Origin: Saprospiraceae bacterium
Lineage (GTDB): Bacteria > Bacteroidota > Bacteroidia > Chitinophagales > Saprospiraceae
Assembly (NCBI GenBank): GCA_020629515.1
Contig: JAHDDE010000001.1
Coordinates: 138,949-202,948, forward strand
Direction of reading: 5' to 3'
DNA: 64,000 bases
Part shown: one piece after another, positions 1-8,976 of the stretch
How positions within the stretch are numbered: position 1 is the stretch's first letter
Layout of the letters: every line of letters begins with the position of its first letter
Made by a program: the position numbers and the translations under genes
The notes under the pieces: generated by a model
The model's database searches: none
What the model saw: only the letters and a program-made list of their open reading frames with translations
What the model was told of the DNA's origin: nothing

Positions 1-552
1 GAAACTCAAAAATTTGGTGCTTCACTTTTAGTCAGTGGTAATTTATCTCAATTAGAAGGAGACAATCTCAGCGGATTTAATAAGATAGGTTTTCAAGGAG
101 GAATGCTAATTAACTATGATCTTAATAAAAAGAAAGGATTATACGCAGGGTTCTTGTATTCACAAAAAGGGAGCTCAACGGGTACAATTAAAAATTCTAC
201 AATCACACCTCAGTCTATATCATTGCATTATTTAAGCATGCCTATACAGTACTATTTAAACGAATGGTGGGAAAAAGATCAGCAAGATCACATCTTAAGA
301 GTTAATATGGGACCAATTATAAGCCGGTTAGTCCAAGTGCAATCAACTAATTCCTTCTTCGATAACGCTACTGAAGATTTCAACAAATGGGATCTTGCCT
401 TATCTATTGGTCTCTCCTATCGATTATCAAAAAAATTAGACCTTATTGTGTCTTATGAAAGGTCTATAACCAAAGTGTATCAAATACCAAATAGCAATTT
501 GAATGGTTTACAGAGTTATCTAATAAACATCGGATTAAGCTATTCACTATGA
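1..552 (+). CDS. Outer-membrane beta-barrel protein, 5'-truncated
   Basis: The frame is open from the first base, so the N-terminus and any signal peptide lie outside the window; 183 residues are visible. Short amphipathic strands alternate with Gly/Asn/Lys turns (for example GLYAGFLYSQKG, then LALSIGLSYRLSKKLDLIVS), and the protein ends on the strand INIGLSYSL. This is the look of the small PorT/OMP_b-brl family common in Bacteroidota. The last bases overlap the next gene as ATGA, so the two are probably co-translated. The ligand or role is unknown; the family assignment is from strand pattern only. Confidence 0.6.
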   Translation, partial: ETQKFGASLLVSGNLSQLEGDNLSGFNKIGFQGGMLINYDLNKKKGLYAGFLYSQKGSSTGTIKNSTITPQSISLHYLSMPIQYYLNEWWEKDQQDHILRVNMGPIISRLVQVQSTNSFFDNATEDFNKWDLALSIGLSYRLSKKLDLIVSYERSITKVYQIPNSNLNGLQSYLINIGLSYSL

Positions 553-1427
553 TAAAAGCAGCTATTGATATTGGGACTAATACTGCACATATCTTAATCG
601 CAGAAGTTCAAAACTCTCGGATTACCAAAATCCTTGATAAAAGAAGATTTTATATCTATTTAGCCGAAGATGGTATTGAACGAATCTGTCTATCTGCACA
701 AAATAGATTATATCGAGCTATGGACCAATTTGAACTGCTTATCAAAAAGTATAACATCTCAAAAGTATTTTGTACAGGGACAGCAGCACTTCGCACTGCT
801 ACCAATGGACCATTGATTGTCAATAGAATAAAATTCACCAATCAAATTGAAGTACATCTCATAACGGGCGAGCAAGAGGCAGAGTACATTTTTAACGGAG
901 TGATACAAAAATTCAATTCTATTGATCAGCATTATGTTATAGTTGATATTGGAGGTGGTAGCGTCGAGTTTATCTTTTATAAGAATAATAAAGTCTTATC
1001 TAAAAGAAGTTTCCCTATAGGTATTGCCAATCTTTATAATCAGTTTCATAAATCTGAACCGATCGAACAACAAGAAGTCAAAGAGCTTCATTCTTTTTTA
1101 TGTGACCAAATAGATTCTTATTTAAATGATAATGTCTCTGACGGGCTAAAGTTGATAGGTGCAGCTGGCACATTTGAAGTGTTTCAAAACCGTAATCCAC
1201 AGTCAAAACAAAATAAAATAAGTATTAAAGAATTGGATATTTATCTGTCAGAATTAAGTGCTCTAACTGAGGACGAAAGAGCAAAGTCTACCTTTATTCC
1301 TTCAGATAGGGCAAAATATATAGTAGTGGCATTAATCTTAGTACAACATATCATGAATGTGCTTCAATTAAGTCATTTCAACGTATCAGACTATGCATTA
1401 AAAGAAGGTATTATAGTTAGTGGATAA
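549..1427 (+). CDS. Ppx/GppA family phosphatase (exopolyphosphatase-like)
   Basis: 292 residues of the actin/ASKHA-fold Ppx/GppA family, which removes terminal phosphate from polyphosphate or converts pppGpp to ppGpp in the cytoplasm. Visible motifs are the first phosphate loop DIGTNTAH (residues 7-14), GTAALRTATN (77-86), GEQEAEY (107-113) and the second phosphate loop DIGGGSVEF (133-141). The length fits the short form that has only the two-lobed catalytic core and lacks the C-terminal HD-like domain of E. coli Ppx. The ATG overlaps the stop of the preceding barrel gene (ATGA). Which substrate it uses cannot be told from sequence. Confidence 0.85.
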   Translation: MIKAAIDIGTNTAHILIAEVQNSRITKILDKRRFYIYLAEDGIERICLSAQNRLYRAMDQFELLIKKYNISKVFCTGTAALRTATNGPLIVNRIKFTNQIEVHLITGEQEAEYIFNGVIQKFNSIDQHYVIVDIGGGSVEFIFYKNNKVLSKRSFPIGIANLYNQFHKSEPIEQQEVKELHSFLCDQIDSYLNDNVSDGLKLIGAAGTFEVFQNRNPQSKQNKISIKELDIYLSELSALTEDERAKSTFIPSDRAKYIVVALILVQHIMNVLQLSHFNVSDYALKEGIIVSG

Positions 1428-1482
1428 TATTTTTAGATTAATCTAAATTTAATATATTTACTAATCTAAAATTTATTGGACA

Positions 1483-2958
1483 TTGGACTTAATCAATATA
1501 CTAAGTGAAGAATGGGCTATCCGTGCATTAATTGCTTCCTCATTAGTGGGCATTATGTGTGGTGTGATTGGCAGCTTTATGGTCTTAAGAAACATGTCAT
1601 TAATTGGTGATGCTCTTTCTCATGCTATACTACCTGGGATTTTTGCGGCATTTGTTTTAATTGGCTATAGTTCATTAGGCTTTTTTGTCGGAACGCTTTT
1701 GGCTGCACTGTTCAGTGCAGTAGCTATAACTTGGATTCAAGAGAATGTAAAAACTAAAAATGATGCAGCAATAGGAATCATTTTCACTTTCATGTTTTCG
1801 TTAGGAGTCATTGGGATTTCCTACCTCAACAATCAAGAAGGAGTCCACTTAGACCTAAAGGATTTTCTCTTCGGGACGATACTTGGTGTATCAAATGAAG
1901 ATCTTTATATCACAGGTATTGTAACGGTCTATTCTCTCATCAGTATTGTTGTTTTCTACAGGTATCTTTTTATCACAACATTTCAGCCAACAATAGCACA
2001 AACGATGGGGATATCTGTCAAGATGATTCATTATTTCTTAATGTTATTATTGTCTTTTGCAGTTGTCGCAGCTCTTAGAACAGTGGGAATTATTCTTGTG
2101 GTAGCCATGTTGATCACTCCAAGTGCTACAGCATTGCTATTAAGTAACAAACTCAAAACAGTATTGGTATTGTCGGGATTGTTTGGGTTACTTTCGGCCA
2201 TTGTTGGCCTGATAGTGGCAATCCTCCTTAATACAACTCCAGGTCCTGCAATGTGTGTCATTGCCACTATTTTCTACTTTATCGCCGTATTCTTTTCCCC
2301 ATCGAAAGGATTGATGTTCAAATACCTCAGAAAACAAAACCAAAATCAACAAATCGAAAAAGAAGACATTGTTAAGTTATTGTTTAAAAAAAGCGATCAC
2401 AACATACCATCAGCTATACAGATTGGAGAAGAATTAGGTATTAAGCCAAATAAGGTTAAAAAGTATATTGCTCAACTGCAGTCAGACGGATTGATGACCC
2501 ATGGAAAGAATACTCTCACAGCTAAAGGAAATGCAATAGCCGAAGAATTGGTCAGAGCGCATAGACTGTGGGAGACTTTTTTAGTAGACCAAGTAGGACT
2601 TAGTGATCAGAACATCCATGAAGATGCTGAAAAGTATGAACACCTCTTGAGTTCTGAAATATTAGATCAGCTCGATATAAAATTGGGATATCCCACGAGA
2701 GATCCTCATGGTTCTCCTATACCTGAAAAAAGAATAAAGGCGGATAATCCCTTGCTGAAATTAAAACCAAAAGCGAGAGCAAGAATATCCAAACAGCAGA
2801 TCGACAGTACGGTTGAAAGTAAACTTTGGGAATTAGGGTTAAATGCCGATCAATCTATTCAAGTCTTGACTATTGATAAAGATCAGATTATTATAAAGTG
2901 TAGCGATAAAGAGTATGCCATCCCTGCCGACCTGGCTGAAAAGATAAACATGGCTTGA
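1483..2958 (+). CDS. Metal ABC transporter permease fused to an MntR/DtxR-type regulator domain
   Basis: 491 residues with two parts. Residues 1-275 are a hydrophobic ABC-3 (ZnuB/TroC/MntB) permease that would move Mn, Zn or Fe across the inner membrane. After a charged linker (about 280-295), residues 296-491 form a DtxR-family repressor: winged helix around GIKPNKVKKYIAQLQSDGL (319-337), then a metal-binding dimerisation domain with H360, E364, H379, E383, E386 and H387, followed by a basic linker and an SH3-like tail. E383 replaces the Cys found in DtxR (C102), as in manganese-sensing MntR. The start is TTG; no ATG is available before residue 33. No ATPase or binding-protein gene is adjacent. 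Chlamydial YtgCR is a known fusion of this type. Confidence 0.88.
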   Translation: MDLINILSEEWAIRALIASSLVGIMCGVIGSFMVLRNMSLIGDALSHAILPGIFAAFVLIGYSSLGFFVGTLLAALFSAVAITWIQENVKTKNDAAIGIIFTFMFSLGVIGISYLNNQEGVHLDLKDFLFGTILGVSNEDLYITGIVTVYSLISIVVFYRYLFITTFQPTIAQTMGISVKMIHYFLMLLLSFAVVAALRTVGIILVVAMLITPSATALLLSNKLKTVLVLSGLFGLLSAIVGLIVAILLNTTPGPAMCVIATIFYFIAVFFSPSKGLMFKYLRKQNQNQQIEKEDIVKLLFKKSDHNIPSAIQIGEELGIKPNKVKKYIAQLQSDGLMTHGKNTLTAKGNAIAEELVRAHRLWETFLVDQVGLSDQNIHEDAEKYEHLLSSEILDQLDIKLGYPTRDPHGSPIPEKRIKADNPLLKLKPKARARISKQQIDSTVESKLWELGLNADQSIQVLTIDKDQIIIKCSDKEYAIPADLAEKINMA

Positions 2959-2963
2959 TAAAA

Positions 2964-3809
2964 TCAAGATTTAACCAATTTTATCATTCTGGGTTTACCT
3001 TGCATATCTCTTTTGAGCTCTATAGAATCATACTGTGCCGAGGATTCATATATTGCCAGCGTTTCTTCTGACAAAAACTCATTAATCTCTAAGTATATTG
3101 ATCCTCCTAAGTTAAGATGATCCGACGCAAACCTATCAATAGTTTTATAAAATATGAGAGGATCATCACCTTCAGGTATAAGGGCCATTTCAGGTTCATA
3201 TAGTAAAACGTTTTCAGCAATATGTACACGCTCTTGCTCAGAAATATATGGCGGATTACTCACAATTATATCAAAATGACCAATATTATTCCACTTCTGA
3301 TTATTGATAAAATTAAAATGTAATGGATGAATTGGAGCCTTCAATCGTTTGCTATTAATCATTGCCACATTTAACGCATCCAGAGAATAGTCTACAGCCG
3401 ATATAGACCAATTAGGGCGCTTGGATTTAATAGTCACTGGTATACAGCCCGAACCTGTACCAATATCAATTAAACTCATAGACTTTTTAGTATTAGAATT
3501 ATCTGTAAGTACCCATTGAACTAATTCTTCCGTTTCCGGTCGTGGAATTAAGGTATGTTTATTCACCTTAAATCTCATGCCATAAAAATCAGCACGACCT
3601 GTTATGTATTGTATAGGTTCTCGATTAATGAGTCGAGGCAAAATATCTTTTAATAGCGCTTCCTCATAATTGAAACACTCGGATGATTGAAGTAACAAAA
3701 TATCAAAGCAATCCTCAAATAGATATTTGGTAATGGTCTCCGCCTCTTGTTGGACATAGATATTTTTTAATCGATTGACAACATGGTTATATGCCTCTTT
3801 GATCGTCAT
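2964..3809 (-). CDS. prmC: Peptide chain release factor N5-glutamine methyltransferase
   Basis: 281 residues. PrmC (HemK) methylates the glutamine of the GGQ motif in release factors RF1/RF2 using S-adenosylmethionine. Seen: an N-terminal helical domain, the motif REPIQYITG (63-71), the SAM-binding loop DIGTGSGCIP (115-124) and the catalytic NPPY (185-188). The length is normal for the family. It is the last gene of a minus-strand operon, starting two bases after the sulfotransferase stop. It faces the permease-regulator gene with only five bases between the two stops. Confidence 0.95.
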   Translation of the reverse strand: MTIKEAYNHVVNRLKNIYVQQEAETITKYLFEDCFDILLLQSSECFNYEEALLKDILPRLINREPIQYITGRADFYGMRFKVNKHTLIPRPETEELVQWVLTDNSNTKKSMSLIDIGTGSGCIPVTIKSKRPNWSISAVDYSLDALNVAMINSKRLKAPIHPLHFNFINNQKWNNIGHFDIIVSNPPYISEQERVHIAENVLLYEPEMALIPEGDDPLIFYKTIDRFASDHLNLGGSIYLEINEFLSEETLAIYESSAQYDSIELKRDMQGKPRMIKLVKS

Positions 3810-3811
3810 TT

Positions 3812-4789
3812 TTACTCTAATCTTATAGGAAAATTAAACAAATGGGTTGGATGAAGCTTCATCGTCCTGATAACCATTTCTTGTAACAAATCTCTCCGAG
3901 CGATATTTTGCATATTTCGTTTTTCACCCCTCATTTTATATCCAAATAAATCACAGATTTCATTGACACTTTTTACTGACGGTTCTCGTCCCGCTATGGT
4001 ATAATTATTCTTGATTCTAAACCTATTAGTGCAATACAAAATCAAATTTTTCTCTTCAGATGACAAGACATCAAATCTGGACTCTTTTGAAGAATAAGGC
4101 AGATCGGTTTCAGCAAATCTCCAACTATTCATCTTAATAGGGACCACTGTTTGATGCCAATCAAAATTATCATCTAATCCTAAAAACTTAGCGATCGTTG
4201 AACATGTCAACTCGTATGCTGACGTTAGATCCTCATATTTAATAGACATAAAATGATCTTTTGAAGAGACAATACCAAATCCTGTATTAATCAAAAATAA
4301 AGCAGTAGCATAAACTGGAGAAAAACCACGTATTACCATAGAGGCTATGGCCTCAAATGGATCCCTAATGGTCAAAATACACGTTAGAGGAATTTCCATT
4401 TGTAAATGTTGATGAAACAATAAACTATTAGCTGGGGTTTTCTCTGCCCACCAAAGAGTATTATTATTTGCATTTATAATAGAGGTTAACTCAAGAAGAA
4501 ATTTCTCAAAAGAAGTTTGCTTTAGGATCAAGTCCTTTAGCTCCACATAAGAGATCCCTAATTTTTGATATGGTATATTAACACCATTATCTCGATGCCA
4601 ACCATGGTTCCTTAAAAATGAAAATTGCGAGGTATTTATACGACCTTTATATTTATTCCAATCATTATAGAATTGAGGCCGAGCAAAAAGTGAACTCTCA
4701 GGACCTCCAATGATTTTTTTGTGCCTATTGAGCAATTGTAACAATAGAGAACTTCCTGTACTACTCGACCCTCCAATACATAATATCAT
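3812..4789 (-). CDS. Sulfotransferase family protein
   Basis: 325 residues resembling P-loop sulfotransferases, which move sulfate from PAPS to a sugar, lipid or other acceptor. The N-terminal GGSSSTGSSLLLQLL (6-20) is the 5'-phosphosulfate loop, and ILTIRDPFEAIASM near residue 140 is the 3'-phosphate-binding strand with the usual Arg-Asp-Pro. Its ATG overlaps the kdsB stop by four bases (ATGA) and prmC follows after two bases, so it belongs to an operon headed by a Kdo-activating enzyme. That context suggests, but does not show, that the acceptor is part of the lipopolysaccharide. Confidence 0.75.
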   Translation of the reverse strand: MILCIGGSSSTGSSLLLQLLNRHKKIIGGPESSLFARPQFYNDWNKYKGRINTSQFSFLRNHGWHRDNGVNIPYQKLGISYVELKDLILKQTSFEKFLLELTSIINANNNTLWWAEKTPANSLLFHQHLQMEIPLTCILTIRDPFEAIASMVIRGFSPVYATALFLINTGFGIVSSKDHFMSIKYEDLTSAYELTCSTIAKFLGLDDNFDWHQTVVPIKMNSWRFAETDLPYSSKESRFDVLSSEEKNLILYCTNRFRIKNNYTIAGREPSVKSVNEICDLFGYKMRGEKRNMQNIARRDLLQEMVIRTMKLHPTHLFNFPIRLE

Positions 4790-5523
4790 TTAGGATCGTA
4801 TTTCGCTTCGTTTGCCACATATCTCTCCAAATCTTCAAGGGTATTTATACTCATTGTAGTGTTGGGAGTATGTACAATTTTGATTTTATACCCATACTCT
4901 AACCATCGCAATTGTTCGAGACTTCTTTGCAACTCTTTCTTAGATTGCGGTAATTTGATTATATCCAATAGAATGGCACTTTTATATGCATAAACGCCAA
5001 TATGATGGTATAAATGAGTATGATCCATATTATCGACTTCCCTAATAAAATCAATTGCAAAACAATTATGATCTACAACGGCTTTGACAACTGATGACGT
5101 ACCAATATCTGTAATTTCCAGAGGCCCGCATATTGTAGCAATATCGATCTGCTCATCACTTTTCATCAAACGGATCATATTTTCAATCAACATTGGATTA
5201 ACCTCTACTTCATCAGCCTGTACATTGACTACTATATCACAATCACTGTAAATAGCGGCGACCTCCCCACAACGTTCGGTTCCATTCTTATGTCCAATTT
5301 GAGATTGATAACACTTTATAAAATTGAGATCTGATATTTCTTCTTCTATCAGATCAGAATCAGTCGCTACAATTATTTCCTCAGAAATAGCAGTAAGGCT
5401 TTCTAACTTTTTACAAGTTATTTTGATAATAGATTCTCCATCAATCTTTCGCAACAATTTTTGACTGAGCCTTTTAGATTCTAATCTTGCAGGAATAACA
5501 ATTAATACTTTCGATTCTTTCAC
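4786..5523 (-). CDS. kdsB: 3-deoxy-manno-octulosonate cytidylyltransferase (CMP-Kdo synthetase)
   Basis: About 245 residues. KdsB activates Kdo with CTP in the cytoplasm for lipid A-core assembly. Seen: the nucleotide loop IPARLESKRL near the N-terminus, an RC...VAA stretch, and VNVQADEVEVNP in place of the usual VNVQGDEP (a small deviation). The frame could begin at a TTG at 5532, but that codon lies inside an exact promoter -7 element. The GTG at 5523, giving MKESKVLIVIPARLE, matches family N-termini better and is chosen here. The gene overlaps the downstream sulfotransferase by four bases. The Kdo transferase gene in this window (20.5-21.7 kb) uses its product. Confidence 0.9.
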   Translation of the reverse strand: MKESKVLIVIPARLESKRLSQKLLRKIDGESIIKITCKKLESLTAISEEIIVATDSDLIEEEISDLNFIKCYQSQIGHKNGTERCGEVAAIYSDCDIVVNVQADEVEVNPMLIENMIRLMKSDEQIDIATICGPLEITDIGTSSVVKAVVDHNCFAIDFIREVDNMDHTHLYHHIGVYAYKSAILLDIIKLPQSKKELQRSLEQLRWLEYGYKIKIVHTPNTTMSINTLEDLERYVANEAKYDPK

Positions 5524-5529
5524 GTTTGA

Positions 5530-5537
5530 CAAAAATA
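5530..5537 (-). promoter_or_regulatory. Bacteroidota -7 element before kdsB
   Basis: TATTTTTG on the minus strand matches the Bacteroidota sigma-ABfr -7 consensus TAnnTTTG exactly. It ends six bases before the GTG at 5523, so transcription would begin at or next to the start codon, predicting a leaderless or near-leaderless kdsB mRNA. No clear TTTG -33 box is seen 19-21 bases upstream. Confidence 0.45.
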
Positions 5538-5727
5538 GAGAAGAACAATAAGAACATCCTATTTATTTCATCATCCTGCAACCTCGAGTAATAGTATTTC
5601 TACCTTGACATAATCACAATCAATTAAAAAATACAATGAATTTTATGCCTGAAATTATAGCTTACTCAAATACGCAATGACGACATCTTAGAGCAAATTA
5701 ATTAATACATATTACAATATTTTTTAA

Positions 5728-5735
5728 TACATTTG
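5728..5735 (+). promoter_or_regulatory. Bacteroidota -7 element before the LysM gene
   Basis: TACATTTG matches TAnnTTTG exactly and lies 18 bases before the ATG at 5754, a typical short leader. No convincing -33 TTTG is visible at the expected distance. The 220-base divergent gap (5533-5753) otherwise shows nothing recognisable. Confidence 0.45.
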
Positions 5736-5753
5736 TCACTATAAACCAATTAG

Positions 5754-6617
5754 ATGAAAACCTTTTTTTATATTTTAATTATAATAATTTCACTGACCAC
5801 CAATGCATTTAATCAATCACAGAATACTATATCGGCAACTTGGAAAGATGGGGTAATAGTCATTGAGTATTCTATTCAAAAAGGGCAAACTATATATGGC
5901 CTATCACAACATTTTGGAGGAGACGTGGCACAAACCATTGATCTCAATCCCAAGATTGATTTGGCAAATGTCTCAGTTCAAACAAATTTAAAATTTTCAC
6001 TATCGCCTGAATTAATATCCCAGCAAAAAGATTCCATAAGTAATACTCCCGTTATCTATACTGTAAAAAAAGGGGATACAGCTTATAATATAGCCACACA
6101 GTACTTTGATCTTTCAGTGGTAGAATTACTAAAACTCAACCAAAAAACAACGAGCACACTATCTCAATCTGAAAATCTAATAGTAGGTTTTATTAATCTC
6201 CCATTCTATGACAGATCAATCTATACAGATAAAATTGCCTCAAATAACGAAATTAAAGAGGTGATAGCGGAGGCAGTTATAACAAATGATAGCACGAACA
6301 TCTCTATTTCAACCCAAATAGATACTATACCTTCTCCTGTAACCGAGACTTGGGTGAAAGAAAGAGGCTTGGCCTATTGGCAAAATAATGATAATGGTCA
6401 AGATGAATTGTTAGTTATGCACTCTAAAGCTCGAATCAACACGGAGATTGAATTATATAATCCTATGTTAGACAAAAAGGTGAATGCAAAAGTTGTAGCC
6501 CAACTACCAGAAAAATCCTATCCAGATAATATAAGTATCGTAATTTCGCCAGCTGTAGCAGATGCATTAGGTGCTCTGGACAAGAGATTCTTGGTAGAAA
6601 TGACTTATATACAATAA
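5754..6617 (+). CDS. Secreted LysM-repeat protein with C-terminal RlpA-like domain
   Basis: 287 residues. A hydrophobic signal peptide (about 1-20) is followed by two LysM domains, IEYSIQKGQTIYGLSQHF (near 40) and IYTVKKGDTAYNIATQYF (near 100), which bind peptidoglycan GlcNAc in the periplasm. After a Ser/Thr/Ile linker, residues about 195-287 (GLAYWQN through VISPAVADALG) look like a double-psi beta-barrel of the kind found in RlpA-like proteins. The PLP-enzyme gene follows with no spacing (TAA then ATG). A structural or wall-remodelling role is likely; catalytic activity is not shown. Confidence 0.75.
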   Translation: MKTFFYILIIIISLTTNAFNQSQNTISATWKDGVIVIEYSIQKGQTIYGLSQHFGGDVAQTIDLNPKIDLANVSVQTNLKFSLSPELISQQKDSISNTPVIYTVKKGDTAYNIATQYFDLSVVELLKLNQKTTSTLSQSENLIVGFINLPFYDRSIYTDKIASNNEIKEVIAEAVITNDSTNISISTQIDTIPSPVTETWVKERGLAYWQNNDNGQDELLVMHSKARINTEIELYNPMLDKKVNAKVVAQLPEKSYPDNISIVISPAVADALGALDKRFLVEMTYIQ

Positions 6618-7976
6618 ATGAACTATAAAAATAACATCCTTGAAACCATAGGTGACACTCCGCTCGTAAGGCTTAACAAAGTTGTATCTGATATAGATGC
6701 CCTAATTTTAGCTAAAGTAGAAACATTTAATCCAGGGCACTCCATAAAAGATAGAATGGCCCTAAAGATGGTGGAAGACGCAGAATCGGAGGGTAGAATT
6801 CTACCAGGAGGGACTATCATAGAATGTACATCAGGAAATACTGGCATGGGTATAGCCCTTGCTGCTGCAGTTAAAGGTTACAAATGTATTTTCACAACGA
6901 GCGACAAGCAATCCAAGGAAAAAATAGATATACTCAAAGCTGTAGGCGCAGAAGTCATAGTATGCCCAACGGATGTAAGACCAGAAGATCCCAGATCGTA
7001 TTACTCAGTTGCAGAAAGATTAAGTAAAGAGATACCTAACAGTGTTTGGCTTAATCAATATGACAATTTAGCTAATCGGCAAGCGCACTACGAGTCAACT
7101 GGACCTGAGATATGGAAACAAACAGAAGGAAAAATAACTCATCTGGTTGTTGGAGTTGGTACAGGTGGCACCATTTCAGGTACCGCTAAATATCTAAAGG
7201 AACAGAATTCGGATATTAAAATTTGGGGGATAGATACTTACGGATCGGTTTTTAAAAAATATCACGAAACTGGTGTATTTGATGAAAAAGAAATCTACCC
7301 ATATATAACCGAAGGTATAGGTGAGGATATTCTACCAAAAAATGTTGATTTCGAATTAATTGATCACTTCGAAAAAGTGAGTGACAAAGATGGCGCAATC
7401 GCAGCAAGAGATTTAGCCAGAGAAGAGGGTATACTATTGGGATATTCTGCCGGTTCTGCTTTAGCCGGTCTGCGCCAACTTAAGGATCAGATTAAAAAAG
7501 ATGATGTAGTAGTTATAATTTTTCACGATCATGGAACAAGGTACATTGGAAAAATTTATAACGACGAGTGGATGATGCAGAGAGGCTTTCTGGACAAAGT
7601 AATTAGGATAAAAGATTTACTACAAAAGAAATCTGACAATATTTTCTATACGGTTGAAAAATCACAAAAGCTAAGAGAGGCCTTAGAGATAATGAAAGAA
7701 AATGATATATCTCAAATGCCTGTTATGGAAGGAAAAAAAATCGTTGGCTCGCTCACCCAAAATAGAGTCTTAAATTTTATTTTAGAGAATCCGCTCAAAC
7801 ATACAGAGCTCCCAGTAGGAGAAATCATGGGTGATACATTTCCCGAAGTTTCAATTGATATACCCTTAAATGAATTAAATCAGTATATCACTAAAGAAGT
7901 ACCCGCTGTAATCACGAAAAGTCAAAAAGGCGAATTTCAGATAATCACTCAATACGATATCATCCAAGCCATTTAG
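6618..7976 (+). CDS. Cystathionine beta-synthase-like PLP enzyme with CBS pair
   Basis: 452 residues. Residues 1 to about 320 are a fold-II PLP beta-replacement enzyme: the lysine in SIKDRM (K44) would hold the cofactor, SGNTGMG contacts the substrate, and GTGGTISG binds the phosphate. Residues about 335-452 contain two CBS motifs (MKENDISQMPVMEGKKIVG and the later ELPVGEIMGDTFPEVS), a regulatory pair known from cystathionine beta-synthase. It would condense serine or O-acetylserine with homocysteine or sulfide. A separate cysE-cysM pair lies at 53-55 kb, so a transsulfuration role is plausible for this one. It starts directly at the stop of the LysM gene. Confidence 0.9.
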   Translation: MNYKNNILETIGDTPLVRLNKVVSDIDALILAKVETFNPGHSIKDRMALKMVEDAESEGRILPGGTIIECTSGNTGMGIALAAAVKGYKCIFTTSDKQSKEKIDILKAVGAEVIVCPTDVRPEDPRSYYSVAERLSKEIPNSVWLNQYDNLANRQAHYESTGPEIWKQTEGKITHLVVGVGTGGTISGTAKYLKEQNSDIKIWGIDTYGSVFKKYHETGVFDEKEIYPYITEGIGEDILPKNVDFELIDHFEKVSDKDGAIAARDLAREEGILLGYSAGSALAGLRQLKDQIKKDDVVVIIFHDHGTRYIGKIYNDEWMMQRGFLDKVIRIKDLLQKKSDNIFYTVEKSQKLREALEIMKENDISQMPVMEGKKIVGSLTQNRVLNFILENPLKHTELPVGEIMGDTFPEVSIDIPLNELNQYITKEVPAVITKSQKGEFQIITQYDIIQAI

Positions 7977-7987
7977 TAAATTGCATA

Positions 7988-8896
7988 ATGGATATAATTC
8001 TTCGATATGTTAAAGGGACGCTGTGGTCGCTGCTCGAACTGATTGTTTATTTATTTTTCATAGTACTGATTGCAGGCTCTTTAGGATTCTTAAGCCTCAA
8101 GCTTACAGGTGAAAACGTATTAGATGAGTCAGACATGTTCAACCGACCATACATGATGCTTTTACTTGAGTACGCTCCCCTACTCATTGGATCTATTGCG
8201 TCGTTATATATTACACATACTTTAATATTCAAGAAAAACTTTGTTCTTACTGGGTTTAGTTATAAAAACATCTATAAAGAAATAGGTCAAGGTGGCTTAC
8301 TGGCCTTACTTATGCTCAGTATTGGGTTTATATTGTTATACTCTTTAGAGATGATCGCCATCGAAAAGATTGATTTTAACCCTTTTTTATTCATCGGATT
8401 TCTTTTATTTTTTTTCGTTCAAAGCAGTTTTGAGGAAGTAGTTACTCGCGCTTTTATGATTCCTTCTATATCATCTAGAATAAATGTACCAATTGCCTTG
8501 CTTATAAGCTCATCAATATTCGCCATACTACATCTATCTAACCCTAACATTAATTGGATCAGTCTTTCCAATATATTCTTAGCTGGCTTGTTGATGGGAC
8601 TTTTATTCTTAAAAACCAATAGAATTTGGGCTCCTATTGGCTTGCATGCCTTTTGGAATTTTCTTCAAGGTTCATTTTTCGGGTTTGAGGTAAGCGGATT
8701 TGACGTTTATAGTCTTATAGATTCTAAAGAAATAGGAGCTGATCTCTGGACAGGTGGTCAATTTGGATTTGAAGGATCTTTAATCGCCCTATTACTACTA
8801 TTAGTATCATGCATTTATATTATCTACCACAATCCTTCGATTATATTTAACAATAGGAGATTCAATACTGAGAATACAGCACCTACAATTTCTTAA
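7988..8896 (+). CDS. CPBP family intramembrane glutamic protease
   Basis: 302 residues with about seven or eight membrane segments. The CPBP/Abi (CAAX-protease-like) signature is complete: EEVVTR (E149, E150, R154), the second motif HLSN (H182) and the third motif GLHAFWN (H220, N224). In eukaryotes this fold cleaves CAAX prenyl proteins; bacterial members have varied and mostly unknown substrates in the inner membrane. It starts 11 bases after the cystathionine beta-synthase-like gene and is probably in the same transcript. The substrate cannot be inferred. Confidence 0.88.
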   Translation: MDIILRYVKGTLWSLLELIVYLFFIVLIAGSLGFLSLKLTGENVLDESDMFNRPYMMLLLEYAPLLIGSIASLYITHTLIFKKNFVLTGFSYKNIYKEIGQGGLLALLMLSIGFILLYSLEMIAIEKIDFNPFLFIGFLLFFFVQSSFEEVVTRAFMIPSISSRINVPIALLISSSIFAILHLSNPNINWISLSNIFLAGLLMGLLFLKTNRIWAPIGLHAFWNFLQGSFFGFEVSGFDVYSLIDSKEIGADLWTGGQFGFEGSLIALLLLLVSCIYIIYHNPSIIFNNRRFNTENTAPTIS

Positions 8897-8976
8897 AAGA
8901 ATATAAAGACCAATGGATAAATAGCTATTATTTTTCGTGATATGCTTATTTTGGCATTGATCAATAAGGGCAGAAA

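Noticed and set aside
2954..2985. Hairpins CTTGAT-AAA-ATCAAG and GATAAAAT/ATTTTATC at the permease-prmC junction
   Set aside because: Possible convergent terminators, but the stems are weak and no T-run follows on either strand.
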